From positions 44,984,035-45,048,034 of the forward strand of contig NC_134831.1 of the NCBI RefSeq assembly GCF_004210375.1: a DNA stretch of 64,000 bases. Direction: 5' to 3'. The notes under the pieces were generated by a model. That model was not told where the DNA came from. It did no database searches and was given only the letters and a program-made list of their open reading frames with translations. A program made the position numbers and the translations under genes. Source of the stretch: Tachypleus tridentatus (lineage: Eukaryota > Arthropoda > Merostomata > Xiphosura > Limulidae). Positions 48,401 to 60,400 of this stretch are shown one piece after another. The stretch's first letter is position 1; each line of letters starts with the position of its first letter.

Positions 48401-51400
48401 ACAGAGATTAGTGTGTTTTTATTAATTTTTGGGGTAATTATTCTGCAAAAGCATATTTTGAAGAAACTTAATTTCTGCTCCGAGGTTTTCTTTCGAAAAC
48501 GTGTTGATGGCATTTTTATTTAGTGTTTCCATAATGCTTTTTTTAAAGCTTGAATTAAGTACTTTAACTGGTAGTTAATTTTTGGTTACCATGTGTATTA
48601 CTTCTGTAGACAGATCTTGTGAATTCTGTTATAGATTTATTTTTGGTCACTTTCACGCCCACTTATGAAAATTATAGATAGTTCTAAACTGCTACTTTTA
48701 TACGCCTGTAATCTGAAATCAGTATTGAATATTTAAAGTAATATGAGTAAAAATATCAACGGTCAAATATGGTTTTGTCATATTTCTCGGTTCCATTGAA
48801 ACGTTTTTTCAATGTGAAATACAAGTACAGTGTATAGATGTACAATACCATCATCTTGTATTATATTAAATACAATGCATTTAATACTACTTATTGTTTG
48901 AGATCTTGGCTTTGGTTGCTGGGATAATGAAGAAATTTGCGAGAGCTATCCAGTAGGTGTCAATATATCTCCCATTTTGTCTTATGTTACAATATTTATA
49001 AATATTTTAAAATAACGTCGCGTGCGTAGATAATCCATTTAAATAGCTTTTTACACAGATACTTATGACGTCATTTTGTGACTTCTTCATGCTCCAGTGG
49101 GAAAAATGAAAAATCTTGACTTGGGGTCACGACTTGAAAGTTGGGAAATATTGACCTAAATATAGCAAAAGATAACCATATATAGAACCAAAATATTATT
49201 TACCTTCCGTGAATGCTCCAGGAAAGTTCAGATGTTCATACCAAAATCTGTCTCCATACTTCATTGTTGCGAATTGTCGAGCGATCAGGCACGCAAACGT
49301 TGGTCCTACCAAACCACCTTGAACATGTTTTTCAATGGTGCCACCAATAATCAGGTCTATGTCTTCTACACGTCTGTGAATGAAAGTTCAAGAAATGAGG
49401 AAAATACAATGTATTTAATATAATTTCCCAAAGTATTTTGTAACTGAACGAGAGATCTGCCATTTGACATCTTTTGTAACGTGCAATACTCGGCCATTAG
49501 AAATAAATTCAAGCTAAACTTTTAGCTAATTAAATTTTCAGCATACACTACCTTTGTCAGTCAGATGTAAATATCAGTAAAGTTCAGAATATTCTGATTC
49601 ATTTTAACTGACGAGAGCCAGTTGAAGGATGTAGCATGGAAATTCAGAAAATTCCTGTATACTGCGCCTGGTGATAACCATTTGTAAAGTGCAACAAATG
49701 GCTTCAGAACTTTTTAACACGTTGTTTCTGATAGAAATGTAGCAGCAAAATTCTTAGAATTCTGTATGCAGTGTCTGATCACATTTATTTGAAAATAAAT
49801 TCTTATAACGCATTTAAGGCCTCAAAGTGTGGAGTACGATTTTCTTTTTTTTCCATTTTTTTGTTTTGTGATAACGATTTGTGAGCCGCGAAATCTTAAT
49901 TTCATAGTCCGAATAGCCATGCATGGGCCTGAGTCATTTCAGTTTCTAAAATTATATTTAAGTTATTTTTTATACACAGAAAGAAAACTAAAGCATGCTT
50001 TCAAATTTTCAATAAATTAAGAGAACCACGTTCTTAACTCGAAATTTACTTTCGAGGCACTGTCATATTTCGATAAAAGCTAGATTCAGATGCATATCCA
50101 ATTAGTGCAAACAAAAGAAACAAATTCTGACATACTTGTATATCTTCTTCAGTTTCTCAACAGCATCGTAAAGCATTTCATTTTCAAGTTCTTCGAAGTT
50201 TGTGATTGGTTTAAGTTTACACCATTCCCGCCACCTCACATAACTAGGCAGCCCGTGGTCTCGGCCACGTTGGATGTCAGTTGCTAACATATCAATTCCA
50301 ACAACACTTCGAGAAGACGACATAAGATAGTGTTTCATCTAATAAAAGAATAATAATAAATATGTTACTTTTCTTATACTTTAAGCAATAACGTACACTA
50401 CAAATTACTGGTTTGTTATAGTTCTGAAACGGATTCTTTTAATCGAAAAATAGTGTGCCATTAAACGTTAAAATAATGCATCAGGATACTTACTATTAAG
50501 TACTAAAACCACGATACATAATACTTTGTCACAGATTACCAGAATCATGAGTCAAATAGTATACTATACTGCGTAATGATTATGAACTAGACAATTTATT
50601 ATAAACTACCACAATCATGAACCAGGCATGATAACTACAGAATATAGTAACCATGGGCCAGGCGTGGTAACTAAGGAATATAATAGCCATGTATCAGCCA
50701 TGGTAACTACAGAATATAGCAACCATGAGCCAGGCGTGGTAACTACAAAATATAAGAACCATGAGTCAGACATGGTAACTAAAAAAATATACTAACCATG
50801 AGCTAGGCAAAATAACTAAAGAATATAAGAATCACGAATCAGACATAGTAACTACAGAATATATTAACTATGAGCCAGGTGTGATAACTATAGAATATAA
50901 GAACCACGAGTTAGACAGCTTCAAACAGAGTATCAAAACTACGAGCAAACACTGTAGTATGTAATATCAGAACTATCAGCCAGAAACTTTGCACTGAGGC
51001 TAATGTTTTCGGATATTCAGGTAAAACAAAACAATAAATTAATTATTCAGATATTATCTCTGCAGTGAATTCAGTACCTCATTGTAATGGTCTCCAATGC
51101 CATATCTACTAGCGACTCGGGAAACAGAAGAGTTATCCAACTAAGAAGATAAGGAATCATCTTCATCCTCTCCATCTAGTAGTTTTATTCCTGTGACACC
51201 TCAACACAAACTGCCCCATATGATTATTATTCAAGAAGAGCTAAATGACGTGATTATTGACTTGTATCTATCAAGGAACATAGGAAACTTCTTGGTTTTC
51301 GTTTACAGCAACGGAATTTACTTGTTCCAGGAACAAGAGTTTTAATTTACCACAGTCGCCATCAATGTCTTGATTCTTATTAGAGCATGCAAGATACTTT

Positions 51401-54400
51401 ATATTTATGTACACATTTTGATACCTTAATGGACGAATTAAGTATTGAACTTCATCCTCAAGAATGGAAACGTTTATAAATTCATCTGAAGCTAGTCTGA
51501 AAGTTGTACTTTTTCACAATAGGAATGCTAAGCCTGTTGCTTATGTGAACACAAAAGAAAATTATTAAAGAATGCAAATTTTATTTGAAGCCATTAAATA
51601 TGATCACCATAGGTGGAATATGTGCGGTAATCTGAAAGTTTTTGTATTTTTCTAAGCCTGCAGATTAGATACATCGAACACTGCTACATTTTGTGTCTCT
51701 AGGACAGTCGAAATAATAAAAATCATTTCAAATGAAGGAATGGCAAGTGAGAGAGAATTACATACCAAGGGAACAAAATTTCGAGTATTAACCTTTTATG
51801 AATCCTCAAAATATGTTTATGCTCTTCTTCAGATTAAACTGGGACTAATTGAGAATTTTGTAGAACGAATGAACAAAGATGGAAATGGTTTCAGATAGCC
51901 GTTTGACAACTTTCCAAAAATCAGTGAAACAAAAATAAAATAATGTGTCTTTCTTGGATCACAGATCAGGAAAATGCTGATGTAAAATGATTTTGAAACA
52001 GCACTCAGTCACAAAGAACTTTCTGTCTGGCAATAATTTACATTGGTTGCCAAATTTTCTGTGATGGTAGATGATGTGCTCGAGAACTACAGAAAAACGT
52101 GGTCTAAGATTTCACTAAAATATGCATTTCTTACACTCCCATTCAGACTTATTTTCAAATGATCTACGTGCAATGAGAAATGAGCATGGTGAGTGCTTCC
52201 ATCAAAATATTTCTGCAATGACAAAGTAATATCCAAGATGAATGAATCCTGCTATGAAGAAAGATTACTATTGATTCTTACAATATGAAACTAAGAATAC
52301 TCACAGAAGACGTAAAACGTCAACAAGGTATTTTGTAACAGAAAATAAAAAATAACACTGTGATAAAAGTTCTAAACATAACTTCAAGGTATTTTCAGTA
52401 TATACGTTTCTTATAATTATTGATTTGTTAAACTGGTAATACTATTATGCATTGTTTTGGAATATCCTTAAATGCAATTTTTAAAGAAAAATAAAGTTAT
52501 TAAAGAAAGAAAATGTTATGTATATGATGTATAAGAATATCTTAAATACATTTATTACAACTAGAAACAAGAATTTTAGAATCAGAATTCAAAAGTGACT
52601 AAGAAACAGTTGCATTTGTTCCTGGAAGCGGAGATGTTTTGTTATTCTTTTTGTTCAAGTTAATGAGAATCAGAACTATGAGCCAGACGGTTTAAAACTG
52701 AGAATCAGAACTATGAGCCAGACAGTTTACTCCTGAGAATTAGAACTAGCAGCCAGACAGTTTAGTCCTAAAAATTAGAACTATAAGTCAGACAGTTTAG
52801 TTCTGAAAATCAGAACTATAAACCAGACAGTTTAGTCCTGAGAATCAGAACTATGAGCCAGACAGTTTAGTCATGAGAACCAGAACTATGAAACACACGG
52901 TTTAGTCCTGAGAGTCAGAACTATAAGCTAGAGAGTTTAGTCCTGAGAATTAGAAATATGAGCCAGACAGTTTAGTCCTGAGAATCAGAACTGTGAGCCA
53001 GATAGTTTAATAGAGAGTATCAGAACTATGAGCCAGACAGTTTAGTGCAGAAAATAAGAACTGTGAGCCAGATAGTTTAGTCTTGAGAATAAGAAATATG
53101 AGCCAGACGGTTTGGTACTAAGAACCAGAACTGCGAGGCACATAGTTTTTAGTCCTGAGAATCAGAACACTGACCCGGATGGTTTAGTACTGAGAAGCAG
53201 AATTATGAGCCAGACGGTTTATTACTGTAAATCAAAACGATGAGACAGAAAGTTTGGTACTGAGAATTAGAACTGAGAGCCAGACAGTTTAGTCCTAAGA
53301 ATTAGAACTATGAGCCAGACAGTTTAGTGATGAGAGTTAGAGCTATGAGCCAGATAGTTTAGTCCTGAAAATTAGAAATATCAGCAAGACAGTTTAGTCC
53401 TGAGAATTAGAAATATGAGACAGACAGTTTAGTCCTGAGAATCAGAACTGTGAGCCAGACAGTTTAGTCTCGAGAAACATAACTAAGCGCCATATAGTTT
53501 AGTACTGAGAACTATAACTATGAGCTAGACGGTTTAGTGCTGGGTATCAGAACTGTGAGTCAGATAGTTTGGTACTTAGTATCAGAACTGTGAGCCAGAT
53601 AGCTTTTAGTCCTGAGAATCAGAACTATGAGATCGACGGCTTAGGACTGAGTATCAGAACTGTGAGTCAGACAGTTTAGTCTTGAGAATTATAACTATAA
53701 ACCAAGTAGTTTAGTCTTGAGAATCATAACTAAGCGCCAGATAGTTTTGTCCTGAGAATCATAACTATGAGCCAAACAGTTTTGTACTGAGCATCAGAAC
53801 TATGAGCCAGAAGTTTAGTACTGAGTATGAGAAATATGAACCAGACAGTTTAGTACTGTGTATTAGAATTGGAAGCCAGATAGCTCAGTAATGAAAACCA
53901 GAATCACGAACTATGAGTCAAATGAAATCATTGTGATTATATCCTTCCTTATACTTTTCACTGTATATGTCAAAACGGCTGATATGAGTAGGGAAAACTA
54001 TATGTAGAGGAGCGAACAACGTTTCGACCCTCTTCGGTCATCGTCAGGTTCACAAAACATAAAGCTTTCTCTATTCATACCAGACATTTTTACATATATA
54101 TATTTTTCAAGTGGGTTTTCTCGTCATCACGGATTCGTTATATTTTGTATGAAATAAAAAGTTATTAAGAAAGAATTTCATTTCATACGTCGGTTTTCGT
54201 CATTTTTTCTTGTGAACAAACATAAAATTAAATTGAACCGTGTTAGAAAGCTACTCTTATGAATGAAATAAACTTTAATGTAGGCTAAATGTTAAGATTA
54301 TTTAAATAATAATGATTCGGAAAGAGAGTGACGAAAGGAGAGAAGCGAAATTACTCTGCGATTAGTTTGGTTCTTGAATAATACAAATTCTATTTCTTTC

Positions 54401-57400
54401 CCTGTAGATAACGTATGTGCGTTCTGGAAATATTATTTTAACTGTAACATTTTAAAACAAGTACTTTATTAATTTCTTTTTAAACATGACACTTCACAAT
54501 AGGCTGTCTTTTTTTGTGCCCACAGCAGAAATTTAGCATTGTAAGTCCTTTAGTTTACAGACAAATCACTGGCTTTATAGTGTGGTGATTTCTAACTATA
54601 TTATAGTAAAATATAATTACCCATTAAACACTCGTAATAATATAAATATTTATATTAAACCAGATAACGTCTTGACATACACCCTTGTGCAAATTAATTG
54701 AAACAAGACGGAAAACTACGATTTTGTCAATTTTTTGCGTTTTATTTCTGAGAATTCAAAAATAACTCACAAATTAATACATGATATGACCGCCTTTATT
54801 TTTCAGAAGATCATTAATCTGCTTTGGCATCGAGTCCACGAGTTGACTGCAATCTTTACTAATTTTTGGATTGCGGTACCACACCTCAATTATGGTCTCC
54901 ATTAGCTTATCTTTCGTAGTACAGTCTTTTCCCCGAAGTCTTTCTTTTCAAATCATCAAAAGATTTTCAATAGGATTTAAGTCCGGAGAGTTTCCAGGCC
55001 AGTCCAGCACCTTTATTCGTGTTGTATTCATAAAATGCTTCACAAGTTTCGATGTGTGGCACGGAGCCAGATCTTGTTAAAATATGCCAGATTCTTCTGG
55101 AAATCTCTTTTTCAATTCTGGAACGACTTTTCTCTGCAAAACTTCAATGTACTGTGGTCCTCGCATCATATCTTCTACGATATGTAAGCCTCCGACGCCA
55201 TAGTAGCTGAAAAAGCCCCAAAACATTTTCTTCAATGGATGTTTTACGAACTGATTGATGTGAGATTCTCGAAGTTTCTCACCTGGAGATCTGCGAACAT
55301 TCAGACTTCTTTGACTCAGTACGAAGAAGTGAGTCTCGTCACTGAATAACACCTTCCTTCATTGTACTTGCGTCCAGTTCTTGTATTTAAGACCCTACTG
55401 ATACCGTTTTTTCTTCATTGAGTAGGTAAGAAGTTGCTTTTTGACTGGTCTCCTTGCCCTTCTAACACAATTTTGAATGTCGTAATATTCCTCAAAATTT
55501 CGTCATATATCCCAAAAATAGATCGACCGTACTGCAAAACACAGTTAATGACGCCGTCTGTGTGAAAAAATGACTATTAAAGGAAATCAGCGGGACCAGC
55601 GAGTCTGCACCGACCGCCATGCTAAAAATATTGAAAAATGACCATTTGTTTCAATTAATTTGCACAAGGGTGTAAATGATAAATGTATAACAAGAAACTG
55701 CATGAAATACCTAACTATAAAACTATTTCTGTTTTCGAATCTAATATCAGCACAGATCGCCCTCGTGTAGCTTTGCGCGAAATTCAAAAACAAAAACAAA
55801 CGAACCTAATACCACATGTAGAAATTATTTACAAGGAATGATTATTATAACTTAAAGTAATTTATTTAAACGTTGTTGCTGTTAAGGAGTTGAAAATAAT
55901 ATAACATTCTCATGATTTCTGTATGTGTTATTTCTTAATTACTTATGTTGTAAAAGTACAGAAAATGGCTATTATTCCCTTCAAAATTTGCTTTTGTGAC
56001 CAGGGTAATGAAATTTAGAAATTAACCTAATTTCTATGTAAAAAACGGCCAAATTTGCACATTTTCCTTTGCATAAGAGGCCTGGCATGGCCTAGCGCGT
56101 TAAGGCGTGCGCTTCGTATTCTGAGGGTCGCGGGTTCGCGCCCGAGTCGCGCCAAACATGCTCGCCCTCCCAGCCGTGGGGGCGTTATAATGTTACGGTC
56201 AATCCCACTTTTCGTTGGTAAAAGAGTAGCCCAAGAGTTGGCGGTGGGTGGTGATGACTAGCTGCCTTCCCTCTAGTCTTACACTGCTAAATTAGGGACG
56301 GCTAGCACAGATAGCCCTCGAGTAGCTTTGTGCGAAATTCCAAAAACAAACAAACAAACCTTTGCATAAGGTCTGAATAAAAAAACATATGAATCAAGAT
56401 TTACACGTATTTATACTAAAGTTATACAAAAATGAACAAAAATGTTTAGAAGTGAGTAGTTGCTCGAGATTTGCGACTGTAATGTAAATCACTTTCACGT
56501 ATCAGCCCCCAAATATAGTCTCCCTTCATGTTTTCGTTATACGCTCCTTGGTAGCGGCGTTTAAAGTTCAGTATATCTTGGTGGAAACGCTCTCCTTGCT
56601 CCTCTGAGTATGCTCCCACGTTCTCCTTGAATTTATCAAGATGAGCGTCAAGGATATGGACTTTTTAGGGACATTCTGCAGCTCATTTTGCCGTATTTCT
56701 TCACCAGAGCCTCAACCAGTTCCACATAAGTTTCGGCCTTGTGATTGCCCAAGAAGTCCCGAACCACTGCGTCAAAGCTGCCCCGAGCTTTATTTTCCTT
56801 CCTACTGAGCTTCTTGGAGAATTCTGTGTACTCCAGGATCTTCTTTATTTGTGGTCCAACGAAGACACCAGCTTTGCCTCAGATAGCTTAGGGAAAAAGT
56901 CTCGAAGGTACTTGAAGGCTGCAGACTCCTTATCAAGAGCTGTGACAAATTGTTTCTAAGACCCAACTTTATGTGGAATGGTAGGAACAACACCTTCTGG
57001 AGGTTCACTTGTGACTTACACAGAGAATTCGGTCCGTTTTGGCCAGTACCTCCTGTTGTAGTGCGCTGCAGTGTCCCTGCAGTCAAAAAGGCAAAGATAA
57101 CAGGGAAACCTAGTAAAGCTTCCTTTGAGACCCATCAGGAATGACACCATTTTGAAGTCTCCGATAATCTCCCAGCCATACTCGTCATACTTCATGGTTT
57201 CTAGCAAGGTCTTGACGCTGTTGTGTTTCTCTCTGAGATGCACTGAATGAGCCAGGGGAAAGAGACAGATACTTATTCCCGTTATGGAGCAGCACAGTTT
57301 AAGGCTTTTGCATGCGTCTGAAGAATGCTTGCAGCTTGTTGATGGCATCTCTGATAAAATAAGATAGGTCTATGTGTTCACTTAGGCAGCTAGAACTCAA

Positions 57401-60400
57401 CTGAAGTGGTGAGTGTTGAGCTCCTGTATATATATATTACTATGGAATGTTCTAGAAAATTCTAAAAGGTTCTTGAAATTTCTCGTAAGTTTTACAATAT
57501 TCTAGAAAATTCATGTAAATTTAAGAAAATTCTCTATCAGCTACTCAGGACTGAATTTACCTGAAATGTTCTGGAAAATGGGTAGATTTGAAAATTTCAT
57601 TACCCAGGTCATAAAAGTAAAGTTTGAAGAGAAAAAATAGGTCTTTCCATTTACTTTAGGTATAAGCAATTGGGAAATAACATTTTCTGTCCAAGTCAGT
57701 TGTAAAGTTGTAAAAGTAAAAATTTGGTTACATAGTGTTATCAATGACATCCATATTTAAACCATATTATAATTCCTTTATGATTTGTCTAAGGCTGTGA
57801 TAGTACCCTTGTTTGATATACAACAGACACATTCAGTGTTTCACATATTCAACTGGATATATATTATTACAACAAATAAATTCACTACATCAGATATTCA
57901 ACTTGATATAGTACATGTTATTAGAGCCCGGCATAGCCAGGTGGTTAGGGCGTTCGACTCGCAATGCGAGGGTAGCGGCTTCGAATCCCCGTTGTACCAA
58001 GCATGCTCGCCCTGTCAGTCGAGGGTGCTTTATAATGTGACCGTCAATCTAAATATAACTGCCTTCCATCTAGTCTTACACTGCTAAATTAGGTACGGCT
58101 AGCGCAGATAGTCTTCGAGTAGCTTTACATGAAATTCAAAAAACAAACATATGTTATTAGAACAGAGCCATTTACAGCTAAATGCTCAATTGGATATATA
58201 TGATTAAAATAAGCTCATTCATTGCACCAGATGTTCAACTGAATAATTGTTATTGCAACAAACCCCTTCATCATCTCAGATACTCAGTTACATACCTATT
58301 GTTAGGATAAACTGATTCTACTGTTTTTGATGTTCAAGTAAACACACGTATTGCTAATTCCCTATTCCAGTTTCTAATGTGTTCAGTTGTATACATATTG
58401 TTGATTTGATGGAGTATTCATTATCACTCTTGAAGACCCTGTGTGATTATTTAAGTGAAAATCCATACAAATTAACTATCTACACTGTGTTTGTTTGTTG
58501 AATTTCGGGCAAAGCTACAGGAAGGCTATCTGCGCTAGCTGTCCCTAATTTAGCAGTGCAAGACTAAGGGAAGTCAGCTAGTCATCATCACCTACTGCCA
58601 ACGTTTGGACTACTCTTTTACCAACGAATAGTGGGATTGACTGTCACATTACGACGCCCCCTCGGCTGAAAGAGCGAGCATGTTTGGTGTGACGGGTATA
58701 CGAACCCGCGACTCTCAGATTACGAGTCGAGTGCCTTAATCACCTGGCCATGCTAGACCTACTGTGTTTGTTTTCCGCGGAAATCGAATTCTAAATTTTA
58801 GTGTCATGAATCCCAAAATTTTTCCAATGCGTCACTGGGAACAGATGAGATTTAAACAAATATTTTAATAAAAAAAAGAAGCAACTTCCGAAAGTGTGTC
58901 TGAACGTATTAACAATAGAGTTAAGGCAGCACAAGATACATAAATAAAATAATTTAAAACAGAAATCGTAACAAGTGGATAACCAAAGTATGACATGTTT
59001 CGAACAAAAACTTTGTATTAGATATAATGAATAAAGCGAGAAGCGATGCTTTTTTTTTTTCTATTTATATGTTTTCTTTAATGACAAAGCTGCGCAGGGG
59101 GTTATAAGCAAAGCTATCCATTTCATCATTAGGAAAGGATATGTGTGATCATTGTTGATAACATATTTATTGCTTGTTAAAGACTTTACATAGTTAGGAA
59201 TACAAAGTGGTTTATTTATATAAATAACGTACAATGTTAAAAGATATACACAATCATTTGTTTTTTCTCACGCCAATCTATAATCTATAACATTTTGACT
59301 TTACATGTTTCAACATCTTATAAGCCATGGATAGGCATGAGATAAAAATGTTTTTGATTGTTTAGCCATTTTAACATTGTAGGTTATTTATTTATTATAT
59401 TAACACAAGTGTCATAAAAATCTATTGTGTTTTATGTTTACCATAACCCTTACTTTTATGGCTTTTTTTATTTATAACCAGTCTTTTATGAGGTCGTACT
59501 TAACAGCGCGTTTTATACTCGAAAATAAACTTTATAGGGTTGCGTGATAACATATTTTAAATAGCTTAGTAAATGAAATAAGTGCCATGAAATTCACAAA
59601 CACACAGAAGTAAACCAAAAGTACTGCGTGAAAATTGTTTTCAAAAATCAAAGTATCAATTACAATGACAAAAAACCCACTTGAAGTTTGTTTGTATGTT
59701 TATGTTTTAATTTCGCGCAAACCTATGTGAGGGCTATCTGTGCTAGCCGTTCCTAATTTAGCAGTGTAAGACTAGAGGGAAGGTAGCTATTCATCACCAC
59801 CAATCGCCAACTCTTGGGCTACTCTTTTACCAATAAATAGTGGGATTGACCGTCACATTATAACACCCCCAGGACTTAAAGGACGAGCAAGTTTGGTGGG
59901 ATGGGGATTCGAACCCGCGACCCTCAAAGTACAAGACGAGCGCTTTAACCACCTGGCCATGCCGGAACCTCACTTGAAGTAAAAATGTTTTTTAAAGACG
60001 ACTGATGTGGGTATAAAAACTTTAACTAAAATAAAGTACAGAACAATGTTTCGACCTTCTTACGTCATCTTCAGGTTAACAAAGAGAGTTTGCAACTGAC
60101 CGTTGCCGGGCACATTTCTTAGGGACGAGAGCACAACATAAGTGGAGCTATTTTTTGATTTTGCGTTTGTATTTGTTTACGTATTTAGTGTATTGGTGTT
60201 TTCTTCGGTTACGTTGTGCCCTAAGACATGTGCCCAGCAACGGTCAGTTGCAAACTCTCTTTATTAACCTTACGGTGATCTAAGAAGGTTCAAACATTGT
60301 TCTGTACTTTATTTTAATTAAAGTTTTAATATCCATACCAGCCGTCTTTGGAATACATCAGGAGAACAGTGCAGAAGAATAGGGATAGCAGAAAAATAGC

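Noticed and set aside
48232-48513. 93-codon minus-strand frame
   Set aside because: Lys/Asn/Ile-rich composition expected from AT-rich DNA, no motif, and no link to the peroxidase exons.
52664-53935. CRISPR array
   Set aside because: There are no unique spacers; the whole 35-bp unit is repeated and degenerates, and the genome is eukaryotic.
54871-55080. 69-codon plus-strand frame as a gene
   Set aside because: Antisense of the Tc1-like transposase (the minus strand encodes the WPGNSPDLNPIEN block).
56055-56261. 68-codon plus-strand frame (ALRRALRILRVAGSRPSRAK)
   Set aside because: Direct translation of a SINE A; the same Arg/Pro-rich peptide arises from each plus-strand copy.
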